Below are positions 1-6,139 of a DNA stretch of 7,076 nt, piece by piece. Below the pieces are notes generated by a model, which did no database searches, had not been told where the DNA came from, and was given only the letters and a program-made list of their open reading frames with translations. Within the stretch, counting starts at the first letter, position 1. The number at the start of each line of letters is the position of its first letter. A program made the position numbers and the translations under genes. The stretch spans positions 1 to 7,076 of the forward strand of contig JARCMB010000024.1 in assembly GCA_030248825.1 (NCBI GenBank), in the 5' to 3' direction. Source of the DNA: Pseudanabaenaceae cyanobacterium MP8IB2.15. GTDB taxonomy: Bacteria; Cyanobacteriota; Cyanobacteriia; Pseudanabaenales; Pseudanabaenaceae.

Positions 1-158
1 CGTTGAGTCGTGGCATACATCGGTGGTAAACGATTCAGGGCATATGCTGCCACCTCATTTAAACTCACCTCTTTTTGTCTATCAGCCCCCAGACGAGCAG
101 TTTGAGCCTTGATCTCCTCTACAACCAATTCTTCGATCGCATTTCTACAATTTCGCAT
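1..158 (-). CDS. ComFB-family protein, 3' end outside the window
   Basis: Reading leftwards from ATG at 158-156, the 52 visible complete codons begin MRNCRNAIEELVVEEI and include VAAYALNRLPPMYAT. This is the pattern of the cyanobacterial late-competence ComFB family (PF10719): an N-terminal helix with the EELV-EEI pattern, then the conserved AYALNRLPPxYAT segment. The C-terminus lies beyond the left edge. The frame is open back to a stop at 206-204, with GTG codons at 182, 167 and 164, but ATG gives the usual family N-terminus. ComFB was named from a Bacillus competence operon. Recent work describes cyanobacterial members as cyclic-di-nucleotide receptors, so a signalling role is more likely than direct DNA uptake; that is family knowledge, not seen here. 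The gene lies 148 bp downstream of sixA on the same strand and has its own candidate promoter at 229-257. Confidence 0.8.
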   Translation of the reverse strand, partial: MRNCRNAIEELVVEEIKAQTARLGADRQKEVSLNEVAAYALNRLPPMYATTQ

Positions 159-228
159 AGACACCACCAGAGTTCGAGTCACAAAATCCGATGAGGATAG
201 ACATTAATCTATAATGTTCAGATTCACT

Positions 229-257
229 ATTGTGTATTTAATATTATCCGATGTCAA
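229..257 (-). promoter_or_regulatory. Candidate sigma70-type promoter for the ComFB gene
   Basis: On the minus strand a perfect TTGACA (257-252) is followed after 17 bp by CACAAT (234-229), which matches TATAAT at four of six positions. Transcription would start near 222, giving a leader of about 65 nt before the ATG at 158. This is a consensus match by eye. A read-through transcript from sixA is also possible, because I see no terminator between the two genes. Confidence 0.45.
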
Positions 258-290
258 TGCTCGTCTGTGGAATTGAAATACTCACATAAC

Positions 291-313
291 ATTTAGATCG
301 ATATATTTAGATC
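291..313. repeat. Short direct repeat ATTTAGATC at the end of sixA
   Basis: ATTTAGATC occurs at 291-299 and again at 305-313, 14 bp apart start to start. The second copy overlaps the sixA stop codon (309-307). It is short and AT-rich, so it may be chance. No stem-loop terminator is formed here. Confidence 0.3.
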
Positions 314-828
314 AACAGCTTGGGCGGGATAAGTAAGAACAATAAGCTATTGCCAATCGGAGAATCCTGCTCTGGCAGCGACAAACCGATCACACCTGCT
401 TTTTTTAGCACCAATACGCTCCTGACTTCGCCCCACACTAAAATCTCCGCCCAAGCACTAAGGTCGGGTTCATGCCCAATTAGCCCAACTGCCAGATCGC
501 CCGATTGCTGTTTAAGATTCTGCTGGAACCGATCGAACCAGTCAGTAAAATTTCGATCGGGAGCGAGAAATTCCGATACTTGGACGGGAAGATCGTATTT
601 AGCCGTGTCATGGGCTGTTGCCTGAAATATAGCGGCGGTCTGCTCGGCTCTGACTAGAGGGCTGGTTATAAGCAGGTCGAAGCGCAATCCCAACTCATGT
701 AGGCGTTTGGCAACTTGGCGCGTCTTCTTTCGCCCTTCATCGGTGAGTGGACGTTCGGCATCATTGGCATAAGTTCCTCTCTCGGCAGCGATGCCATGAC
801 GGATAAAATACAGGCTCACACTTGCCAT
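307..828 (-). CDS. sixA: Phosphohistidine phosphatase SixA
   Basis: The 173-residue product is a short histidine-phosphatase (phosphoglycerate-mutase-like) protein of the SixA type. The catalytic RHG triad is at residues 10-12, with H11 as the phosphate acceptor. SPLVRAEQTA at 56-65 carries the phosphate-binding arginine R60, and the second histidine H119 lies in GHEP. The length is normal for this single-domain family and there is no signal peptide, so it is cytoplasmic. In E. coli, SixA removes phosphate from phosphohistidine on a HPt domain (ArcB) and on the nitrogen phosphotransferase system; the cyanobacterial target is unknown. ATG at 828 is preceded by AAGGA at 4-nt spacing. It is divergent from the response regulator across 40 bp, so their promoters must overlap each other's 5' ends. 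The ComFB gene follows on the same strand. Confidence 0.93.
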   Translation of the reverse strand: MASVSLYFIRHGIAAERGTYANDAERPLTDEGRKKTRQVAKRLHELGLRFDLLITSPLVRAEQTAAIFQATAHDTAKYDLPVQVSEFLAPDRNFTDWFDRFQQNLKQQSGDLAVGLIGHEPDLSAWAEILVWGEVRSVLVLKKAGVIGLSLPEQDSPIGNSLLFLLIPPKLLI

Positions 829-868
829 ATTGTCCTTAAATTACAAAGTATTCTGATTATCGGGGCTT
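829..868. promoter_or_regulatory. Short divergent intergenic region between sixA and the response regulator
   Basis: Only 40 bp separate the two start codons. Minus-strand -10-like boxes for sixA are GATAAT (861-856) and TGTAAT (845-840). A plus-strand TATTCT (849-854) could serve the regulator. No convincing -35 boxes accompany them. Signals for both directions must overlap here or lie inside the opposing genes, so coupled expression or autoregulation is plausible but not shown. Confidence 0.35.
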
Positions 869-1558
869 ATGCATATACTTTTAGTCGATGATGAGGTGGA
901 ATTAGCCGATCCGTTACAACGGATTTTAACTAATCAGGGCTATAAAGTTGATGTTGCTCACAGTGGCGATCGAGGCTTAGCTTTAGCTCAAACAGGAGTC
1001 TACGATCTTTTAATTCTAGACTGGCTGATGCCTGGTTTATCGGGAGTGGAGATTTGTCAACGGATTCGGCAAATGGGAAATGTTACACCTGTGCTGTTTC
1101 TGACCGCGAAAGATACGCTTGACGATCGAGTGATTGGCTTAGATAGTGGTGCCGATGACTATCTGATTAAACCGTTTGAACTGAGAGAGTTATTAGCTAG
1201 AGTTCGAGCTTTGTTGCGTCGATCGATCGGTGTAGCCAGTAGTGGAGCAAGTGCAGAATCACCCAGTCGGATCGTATTTAACCATCTGGAGCTAGATTGC
1301 CAAAATCAACTGCTTTATCGAGATCGACAGGTAATTTCACTGTCTGAGAAGGAGTTTCAACTATTGGAATATTTTATGAGATATCCCAATCAACTCCTGA
1401 CACATGAACAAATTCAGTCCTATCTCTGGTCAAACGAAGATATCCCTGCGAGTAATGTTTTAGTGGCGCAGATTCGCCTGTTGCGCCGCAAGATTGATTA
1501 TGACTCGGAACCCTCTTTAATTAATACCGTCTACGGCAAAGGTTATCGTTTTGGCTGA
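869..1558 (+). CDS. rppA: OmpR/PhoB-class response regulator, RppA-like
   Basis: The 229-residue protein has a receiver domain at about 1-118 and a winged-helix DNA-binding domain at about 133-228. The receiver has the acidic pair D7/D8, the phosphoacceptor D51 (LILDWLMP), T79 and K101 (KPFELRELLARVRALLRR), all needed for phosphorylation switching. The output domain carries the typical LSEKEFQLLEYF start, the VLVAQIRLLRRKID recognition helix and the closing NTVYGKGYRFG wing. It should bind DNA as a dimer when phosphorylated. The receiver closely resembles cyanobacterial RppA/NrsR, but the symbol rests on recall of family patterns, not on an alignment. No histidine kinase is adjacent on either side within the window, so its partner lies elsewhere. 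The next gene downstream, 50 bp away on the same strand, encodes an exported FecR-domain protein and may be co-transcribed. A weak GGGG lies 3 nt before the ATG. Confidence 0.93.
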   Translation: MHILLVDDEVELADPLQRILTNQGYKVDVAHSGDRGLALAQTGVYDLLILDWLMPGLSGVEICQRIRQMGNVTPVLFLTAKDTLDDRVIGLDSGADDYLIKPFELRELLARVRALLRRSIGVASSGASAESPSRIVFNHLELDCQNQLLYRDRQVISLSEKEFQLLEYFMRYPNQLLTHEQIQSYLWSNEDIPASNVLVAQIRLLRRKIDYDSEPSLINTVYGKGYRFG

Positions 1559-1608
1559 TAATAATCGAGCGTAATAGTCTGCAATATTTCCCCCATACAT
1601 TAAGCAAT

Positions 1609-2415
1609 ATGAATTTTCTATACAAACGGATTTTTCTGGGTCTGGTGATCGGATTTTGTCTCGCTCAGGCATTTCCTGGACAGGCACAGATCCGACAGGC
1701 AAAGGTGCGGGAAATTCTCGACGGGCCACAGGTATACATCCAAGAGAAGCAGGCGCAGGTAAACGACCTCGCCGATCGCGGTCAAAAAGTGCGTACGGGC
1801 GAATCCAGAACCGAACTCGGTTTCGATAACAATGCAGTCATGCGCTTGTCTAAAAATTCTCTGTTAGTCGTTGGAAAGTGTGTCTTATTGCAAAAGGGCA
1901 CGTTACTGATCAATGGCGCAGTCAACGGCTGTACCTCCAATATTGTGGCTGGTGTGCGCGGGACGACATACCTTCTAGAGGTCGATGATACTGGCAAGCA
2001 GCAGGTAAGAGTTCTGGAAGGGGAAGTCACAATCGCCCGTCAGGATGTGCCAGAGGTTTCTTCCGTCAAACAGTTGGGATCATCTAGCAGTTCTAATAAC
2101 AGTTCCAAGTCCGATCCTGCCCCAGCCTTGCCCAAGCCGCCAACAACTGCCCCACAAGAAGTCACTCTTAAGAGCGGACAGGAAGTGGAAGTCAGCCCCA
2201 AAGGTGATCTAGGGATCATCCAGAATATCTCACAGCAAGATTTTGAAGCTTTGCTGACGGGAAATTTATTTACTGGCTTCAGCGTCCAAATTCCTGCCAT
2301 TGATAAAGTCCAGCAAGAGTTTAGCCGTCTCTTTCCTGGTGTCCCCTTCCCCATTCAGTTGCCAAATATTAGCTTACCGAGCATTCCTGGACTTCCCTTC
2401 CGATTACCTTTCTAG
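1609..2415 (+). CDS. Secreted FecR-domain protein
   Basis: The 268-residue product starts with a Sec-type signal peptide: K6/R7, a hydrophobic core at about 8-19, and cleavage possible after AQA (21) or GQA (26). C17 is not in a lipobox, because F16 precedes it. Residues 45-145 form a FecR/beta-sandwich domain, with RGQKVRTGESRTELGF, then GVRGTTYLLEV (115-125) and VRVLEGEVTIA (133-143). A Ser/Asn/Pro-rich linker (about 150-182) leads to LKSGQEVEVSPKG (187-199), the usual closing strand of cyanobacterial FecR proteins. The C-terminal tail has regularly spaced prolines and ends LPFRLPF. C91 and C108 could form a disulfide in the periplasm. No FecI sigma factor, TonB receptor or transmembrane helix is present, so the classical FecR iron-signalling role does not follow. 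It probably acts as an exported scaffold or binding protein of unknown function. It may share a transcript with the regulator upstream. Confidence 0.88.
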   Translation: MNFLYKRIFLGLVIGFCLAQAFPGQAQIRQAKVREILDGPQVYIQEKQAQVNDLADRGQKVRTGESRTELGFDNNAVMRLSKNSLLVVGKCVLLQKGTLLINGAVNGCTSNIVAGVRGTTYLLEVDDTGKQQVRVLEGEVTIARQDVPEVSSVKQLGSSSSSNNSSKSDPAPALPKPPTTAPQEVTLKSGQEVEVSPKGDLGIIQNISQQDFEALLTGNLFTGFSVQIPAIDKVQQEFSRLFPGVPFPIQLPNISLPSIPGLPFRLPF

Positions 2416-2507
2416 CGAAATTTTGGTCTAAATTTTGTTAGGGGCTATGAACTAAGTAATTTAACTACTATGATTTAGCTTAACTATTCTTAAAGATTTT
2501 GCTCTGA
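2416..2507 (+). promoter_or_regulatory. Candidate promoter region of mgdA with short direct repeats
   Basis: This 92-bp gap contains TATGAT (2469-2474), five of six matches to a -10 box, but no good -35 box. It also holds two short direct repeats: AAATTTTG at 2418-2425 and 2430-2437, and TTAACTA at 2461-2467 and 2480-2486. Paired AT-rich direct repeats can be OmpR-class binding sites, but these fit no defined cyanobacterial motif that I know, including the RpaB HLR1 site. There is no stem-loop terminator after the FecR gene, so read-through into mgdA is possible. Confidence 0.3.
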
Positions 2508-3854
2508 ATGGACGAGACTGATTTTAGTGGTAGAGGCGAACGGCGACGGTTAAAAGCGGCAGGGGTGCTGATTTTTATCTATGTTTGCGTCTCAATTTTG
2601 CACCTCCGCCCGTGGGGACAACAGGTAGTCTGGGGTTTGCTCTTGTTACTGGGCATCCACTCTGTGTGGTTATTACTAGCTCCTAAATTAACGCTGTCAA
2701 CAACTGAGCCAGCAATGGCTGAGCCAGCAGAGTTACCCTTTATTTCATTGTTGGTGGCAGCAAAAAACGAAGAGGCGGTAATTGCTAATCTGGTAAAAGG
2801 ATTGTGCCAGCTTAACTACCAGATCGATCGATGGGAATTGTGGGTAATTGATGATCATAGTAGCGATCGAACCCCAGAAATCCTCGAAAAACTCAAGCTC
2901 AAGTATCCCCAACTCAAGACCTTACGACGCGGCGCGGATGCTAAAGGCGGTAAATCTGGCGCACTTAACCAAGTTTTACCAATGACTCAGGGTGAAATTA
3001 TCGGCGTGTTTGATGCTGATGCTCAGGTGTCTGAAGATTTGCTCCAAGTGATTGTGCCGATGTTTCAGCGACCTAAAATTGGGGCGATCCAGCTTCGTAA
3101 AAGCATAGCCAATGCCGCAACTAACTTTTGGACTAAAGGGCAATCAACCGAGATGGCGCTGGATCTGTGGTTTCAAGATCGGCGGATTCGGGTCGGTGGC
3201 ATCGGCGAATTGCGCGGCAATGGGCAGTTTGTCAGACGATCGGCTCTGCTAAGTTGCGGTGGCTGGAATGAAGAAACGATCACTGACGATTTGGATTTGA
3301 CTTTACGCCTGCACTTAAATCAGTGGGATATTGGCTGTCTTGCCCATCCTGCCGTGCAAGAAGAAGGTGTCGTAACTTGGAAGCAACTATGGCATCAACG
3401 CAATCGGTGGGCAGAGGGTGGCTACCAGCGTTACCTCGACTATTGGCCGTTAATTGTCCGCAATCGAATGAATCGATCGAAAACGATCGATCTGTATATG
3501 TTTCTGTTCATTCAGTTCATCGTCCCGACGGCAACTGTGCCCGATCTGTTGTGGTCGATCGGGCTGAAACATCCACCTTTGCTCAGCCCATTGGTGGGAC
3601 TAACGATGGTGCTCTCGATTATTGGTATGGTATTTGGTTCCAGCCGTTACAATCGCGCCTCACTTCAAGCTGTTGTCGCCCAGACTCTGCGTTGTTCGCT
3701 TTATATGATCCATTGGGTTCCAGTGATCGCCAGCGTCACATTCCGCATGTCGATTCGTCCCAAACAACTGAAGTGGGTAAAAACGATTCATCAAGGGATT
3801 GGCGATAGTTTGTTGAGCGATGATGAGATGGAGATGATTGAACAGGAACCATAG
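2508..3854 (+). CDS. mgdA: Beta-monoglucosyldiacylglycerol synthase (GT2 family)
   Basis: This 448-residue membrane glycosyltransferase should transfer glucose from UDP-glucose to diacylglycerol, giving monoglucosyldiacylglycerol. That lipid is then epimerised to MGDG, the main thylakoid lipid. N-terminal membrane segments lie at about 17-34 and 40-57. The GT-A domain has VAAKNEEAV (83-91), IDDHSSDRTP (114-123), GGKSGALNQVLP (147-158) and the metal-binding FDADA (D169, D171). GIGELRGNGQFVRR (231-244) is followed by ETITDDLDLTLRL (256-268, catalytic D260/D261) and QRNRWAEGGYQRYLDYW (297-313). Three further hydrophobic segments lie at about 329-350, 358-377 and 395-412. The GGKSGALNQVLP and GIGELRGNGQFVRR blocks match my recollection of Synechocystis Sll1377 rather than cellulose synthase BcsA, and there is no PilZ domain. 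The DUF2237 gene follows after 28 bp, probably on the same transcript. Confidence 0.88.
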   Translation: MDETDFSGRGERRRLKAAGVLIFIYVCVSILHLRPWGQQVVWGLLLLLGIHSVWLLLAPKLTLSTTEPAMAEPAELPFISLLVAAKNEEAVIANLVKGLCQLNYQIDRWELWVIDDHSSDRTPEILEKLKLKYPQLKTLRRGADAKGGKSGALNQVLPMTQGEIIGVFDADAQVSEDLLQVIVPMFQRPKIGAIQLRKSIANAATNFWTKGQSTEMALDLWFQDRRIRVGGIGELRGNGQFVRRSALLSCGGWNEETITDDLDLTLRLHLNQWDIGCLAHPAVQEEGVVTWKQLWHQRNRWAEGGYQRYLDYWPLIVRNRMNRSKTIDLYMFLFIQFIVPTATVPDLLWSIGLKHPPLLSPLVGLTMVLSIIGMVFGSSRYNRASLQAVVAQTLRCSLYMIHWVPVIASVTFRMSIRPKQLKWVKTIHQGIGDSLLSDDEMEMIEQEP

Positions 3855-3882
3855 GCTAATTTACTTGGATTGAGGCATAAGC

Positions 3883-4245
3883 ATGACTGAATCGATTAAC
3901 GTGTTGGGTGGAAAGCTAGAAACCTGCTGTACTTCACCAATCACAGGATTTTATCGCGATGGTAAATGTGAGACAGGACCGCAAGATCTTGGCGTTCATG
4001 TTGTCTGTGCTCAGGTTACAGAGGAATTTCTGGCTTTTACCAAGTCCAACGGCAATGACTTAAGCACGCCTTCATTTTCATTTCCTGGCTTGAAACCTGG
4101 GGATCGCTGGTGTCTGTGTGTGTCTCGTTGGCAAGAAGCAGTCGATCGAGGCGTTGCCCCACCTGTAATTCTTGCGGCTACCCACGCATCAGCCCTCAAA
4201 TTTGTCACGCTCGAACAACTAAGTAAATATACTGATATATCTTAG
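3883..4245 (+). CDS. DUF2237 family protein of unknown function
   Basis: The 120-residue soluble protein is a complete DUF2237 (COG3651) member. It begins with the family signature NVLGGKLETCCTSPITGFYR (6-25), then GPQDLGVHVVC (32-42), FLAFTKSNGNDLSTP (49-63) and FPGLKPGDRWCLCVSRW (67-83), and ends with VAPPVILAATHASAL (91-105). It is cysteine-rich for its size, with C15, C16, C29, C42, C77 and C79. Together with H101 these could bind a metal or do thiol chemistry, but no function is established for the family. There is no signal peptide or membrane segment. ATG at 3883 has a GAGG (3872-3875) at 7-nt spacing, which supports this start. It lies 28 bp after mgdA on the same strand and is probably co-transcribed with it. 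No clear terminator follows. Confidence 0.88.
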   Translation: MTESINVLGGKLETCCTSPITGFYRDGKCETGPQDLGVHVVCAQVTEEFLAFTKSNGNDLSTPSFSFPGLKPGDRWCLCVSRWQEAVDRGVAPPVILAATHASALKFVTLEQLSKYTDIS

Positions 4246-4354
4246 GCAGTAGATTAGCCAAAGCTCTCAGGATCGTTCCTGCGATCTCTATGTCAATTTT
4301 CTGTAAAAGATATGTTATTTTCCGTATTGGATGCAGTGATCGCGTAAAAGTTAG

Positions 4355-4382
4355 TTGTGTTTTCTACGGTATCCAGTAGAAT
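4355..4382 (+). promoter_or_regulatory. Candidate murA promoter
   Basis: TAGAAT (4377-4382) matches the -10 consensus at five of six positions. TTGTGT (4355-4360) lies 16 bp upstream as a weak -35. Transcription would begin near 4389, just ahead of the strong Shine-Dalgarno at 4400-4406. The rest of the 4246-4413 gap shows no gene and no U-tailed hairpin. Confidence 0.4.
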
Positions 4383-4399
4383 TTAACCCAAACATTGTG

Positions 4400-4416
4400 A
4401 GGAGGGTAGGGCTATT
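4400..4416 (+). promoter_or_regulatory. Strong Shine-Dalgarno followed by an in-frame ATT codon, possible true murA start
   Basis: AGGAGGG at 4400-4406 is the strongest ribosome-binding site in the window. Seven bases later lies ATT (4414-4416), in frame with murA and 30 codons before the GTG at 4504. The frame is open from the stop TAA at 4384-4386, and no ATG, GTG, TTG or CTG occurs in it before 4504. AUU initiation is known for E. coli infC and pcnB. The extension would begin ITSITKLND, giving a 456-residue protein. The GTG at 4504 has no recognisable ribosome-binding site. Confidence 0.5.
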
Positions 4417-4503
4417 ACTTCTATAACTAAATTAAACGATGTCAAGTCTGGGCAATCTAGTCAAGACTTAAACCAAGACAAGGATTATCACCAAAATGGT
4501 TCT

Positions 4504-5784
4504 GTGCTCAAGATTTCTGGTAGAGCGCAGTTAAGTGGTCATGTCCCGATTGGTGGGGCAAAAAACTCGACCCTAGCGGTGATGGCAGCTTGCTTACTAT
4601 CTTCGGATGGCTGCCGCCTTCGTAACGTCCCAGCGATCGATGATGTTGATAGCATGGTGCAAATCCTGACATCGTTGGGAATCAAAATCAAAGCAGACGG
4701 TAGCACGCTCGACATCGACACCAAGCATATTGGTCAGTCTTATGTCTCATACGATCTGGTCAGTCAGATGCGAGCCAGTTTCTTTGTGATTGGGCCATTG
4801 TTGGCACGCATGGGTGTGGCTCGTGTGCCATTGCCAGGTGGTTGTGCGATCGGGGCGAGACCAGTCGATCTGCATGTGCGTGGCTTGCAGGCGATGGGTG
4901 CAGATGTGCATATCGATCGAGGCGTAGTTCAGGCTTATACACGTCAGCCTGGTGGGAGATTAAAGGGGGCAAAGATTTATCTCGATTACCCTAGCGTTGG
5001 GGCAACCGAAACCCTAATGATGGCAGCAACGCTAGCAGATGGTGAGACTATTCTCGAAAACGTGGCGCAAGAGCCAGAAGTCGTAGATCTAGCGAATTTC
5101 TGCCGCGCTATGGGAGCAAAGATTCGTGGTGCAGGCACAAAAACTATTACGATCGATGGTGTCCAACGTCTACACACAACTGATTACAGCATTATCCCCG
5201 ATCGAATCGAAGCTGGCACATTTATGATTGCGGCGGCGATCACGAAGTCGATTATCACTTTATCGCCTGTGATCCCCGATCATCTGATCGCGGTGATTGC
5301 CAAACTCCAAGAAGTCGGCGTGCGAGTGATTGAAGAAGCTCCGAACCGCTTAAGAGTCGAAGGCAACCATCACTATCGCGGCACTGACATCGAAACCCTG
5401 CCTTATCCTGGATTTCCGACGGATATGCAAGCCCAGATGATGGCGTTGCTAACCCTGAGCGAAGGTAATAGTGTCGTGAAGGAAACCGTATTTGAAAATC
5501 GCTTACAGCATGTCGCTGAACTCTGTCGAATGGGCGCGAATATTCGACTCAAAGGCAATATTGCGGTTGTTACAGGTGTACCAAACTTGTCGGGCGCACC
5601 TGTAATGGCAACAGATTTGCGCGCTTCTGCGGCTCTGGTGCTGGCAGGATTGGCAGCCGAAGGTGAAACTCAACTCAGAGGTTTGCAACATCTCGATCGA
5701 GGCTATGACCAAATCGAACAAAAGTTGCGTAACTTGGGAGCTAATCTAACTCGCGTATCTGAATCAACGCTTGAGCAAATCTAG
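4504..5784 (+). CDS. murA: UDP-N-acetylglucosamine 1-carboxyvinyltransferase MurA
   Basis: MurA joins enolpyruvate from phosphoenolpyruvate to UDP-GlcNAc, the first committed step of peptidoglycan synthesis in the cytoplasm, and is the target of fosfomycin. The 426-residue form (EPSP-synthase fold, two inverse alpha/beta domains) has K20/N21 in GGAKNS and R90 in QMRASFF. The active-site cysteine C114 lies in LPGGCAIGARPVDLH, so fosfomycin binding should be retained. R119, the base D307 in PGFPTDMQA, R373 in TDLRAS and R399 in HLDRGYD are also present. All match the positions needed for catalysis, allowing for a 1-2 residue shift from E. coli. The conventional start is the GTG at 4504, but a strong Shine-Dalgarno at 4400-4406 points to an in-frame ATT at 4414 and a 30-residue N-terminal extension. 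Extensions before the LKISG strand occur in other cyanobacterial MurA proteins as I recall them. A strong terminator follows the gene. Confidence 0.96.
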   Translation: MLKISGRAQLSGHVPIGGAKNSTLAVMAACLLSSDGCRLRNVPAIDDVDSMVQILTSLGIKIKADGSTLDIDTKHIGQSYVSYDLVSQMRASFFVIGPLLARMGVARVPLPGGCAIGARPVDLHVRGLQAMGADVHIDRGVVQAYTRQPGGRLKGAKIYLDYPSVGATETLMMAATLADGETILENVAQEPEVVDLANFCRAMGAKIRGAGTKTITIDGVQRLHTTDYSIIPDRIEAGTFMIAAAITKSIITLSPVIPDHLIAVIAKLQEVGVRVIEEAPNRLRVEGNHHYRGTDIETLPYPGFPTDMQAQMMALLTLSEGNSVVKETVFENRLQHVAELCRMGANIRLKGNIAVVTGVPNLSGAPVMATDLRASAALVLAGLAAEGETQLRGLQHLDRGYDQIEQKLRNLGANLTRVSESTLEQI

Positions 5785-5805
5785 TTTCTCATTTGTTTTT
5801 AAGTC

Positions 5806-5839
5806 AAGAGGGATCAAACTAAGTTTGATTCCTCTTTTT
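5806..5839 (+). terminator. Intrinsic terminator after murA
   Basis: The arm 5806-5819 pairs with 5823-5836 in a 14-bp stem with one G-U pair (5812/5830) and a 3-nt loop (TAA). The stem runs into TTTTT (5835-5839). It starts 22 bp after the murA stop codon. In the opposite direction no U-run follows, so it should act mainly on the plus strand. Confidence 0.9.
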
Positions 5840-5860
5840 AGTAATTTAGGTAAGCTCAAC

Positions 5861-6082
5861 TTAAGAGGTAGTAGATTTCGATATTATCTCCCACTCAGTT
5901 TGAAAGTCTAGCAGAAGCAATTCTTGACTTTGCCAACGTTGCCGAACTCGATCGACGGCTCCAAGAACATCAGTAAATTTTGCCAGACCAACACAGATCG
6001 CACGGCAGAATTTTCGCCACCACCGCCGCAAACACCAAGACATCTTAGTGGGCTTGATGCTTTTGCTTTCGGTCTTTCTCAA
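5861..6082 (-). CDS. Doubtful small ORF, Trp/Arg-rich N-terminal part
   Basis: I do not recognise this 73-codon frame. It starts at a TTG (6082-6080). An internal ATG at 6043 would give 60 residues beginning MSWCLRRWWRKFCRAICVG. The N-terminal half is strongly basic and tryptophan-rich and could form an amphipathic helix. The C-terminal half (about 46-66) has a leucine- and tryptophan-rich stretch, with LLLLDFQ and then EWE. GGAAG lies only 1 nt before the TTG, and no good ribosome-binding site precedes the ATG. It fills most of the gap between the murA terminator and the Uma2 gene. It contains one CGATCG site, like the core genes. It may be a real small protein, a decayed fragment or chance; the evidence is weak. 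Confidence 0.3.
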   Translation of the reverse strand: MRKTESKSIKPTKMSWCLRRWWRKFCRAICVGLAKFTDVLGAVDRVRQRWQSQELLLLDFQTEWEIISKSTTS

Positions 6083-6101
6083 ACTTCCAAGAATATTTAG
6101 C

Positions 6102-6107
6102 TATAAT
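6102..6107 (+). promoter_or_regulatory. TATAAT -10 box ahead of the Uma2 gene
   Basis: A perfect TATAAT lies 32 bp before the ATG at 6140. The -35 position (TCAAAC, 6079-6084, 17-bp spacing) is poor. Transcription would start near 6114. This suggests the Uma2 gene has its own promoter, independent of murA. Confidence 0.5.
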
Positions 6108-6139
6108 TTAGGTGATTTGATTGCAGGGCAGGTGGAGAA

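Noticed and set aside
320..625. 101-codon open frame on the plus strand inside sixA
   Set aside because: It is antisense to a gene with complete SixA motifs, has no recognisable domain and has no ribosome-binding site.
1609..1690. Lipoprotein signal in the FecR-domain protein because of C17
   Set aside because: The residue before C17 is Phe and the lipobox pattern is absent; cleavage after an AxA-type site fits better.
3323..3808. 161-codon plus-strand frame within mgdA
   Set aside because: It is an out-of-frame shadow of the conserved QRNRW region and membrane segments of mgdA; its translation is arginine- and serine-rich without a domain pattern.
2508..3854. Cellulose synthase BcsA or hyaluronan-type synthase
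   Set aside because: It is shorter, lacks a PilZ domain and carries the GGKSGALNQVLP and GELRGNGQFVRR blocks of the cyanobacterial glucolipid synthase.
4268..4281. Hairpin CAGGA/TCCTG after the DUF2237 gene as a terminator
   Set aside because: The stem has only 5 bp and no U-run follows directly; the nearest T-run is about 15 nt away.
4439..4534. ATG codons at 4439 and 4496 as murA starts or leader peptides
   Set aside because: Both are out of frame with murA, stop after 10 and 12 codons, and are too far from the Shine-Dalgarno at 4400-4406.
4539..5721. Several minus-strand frames of 60-75 codons inside murA
   Set aside because: They are shadows of a highly conserved gene and have no independent coding or start signals.
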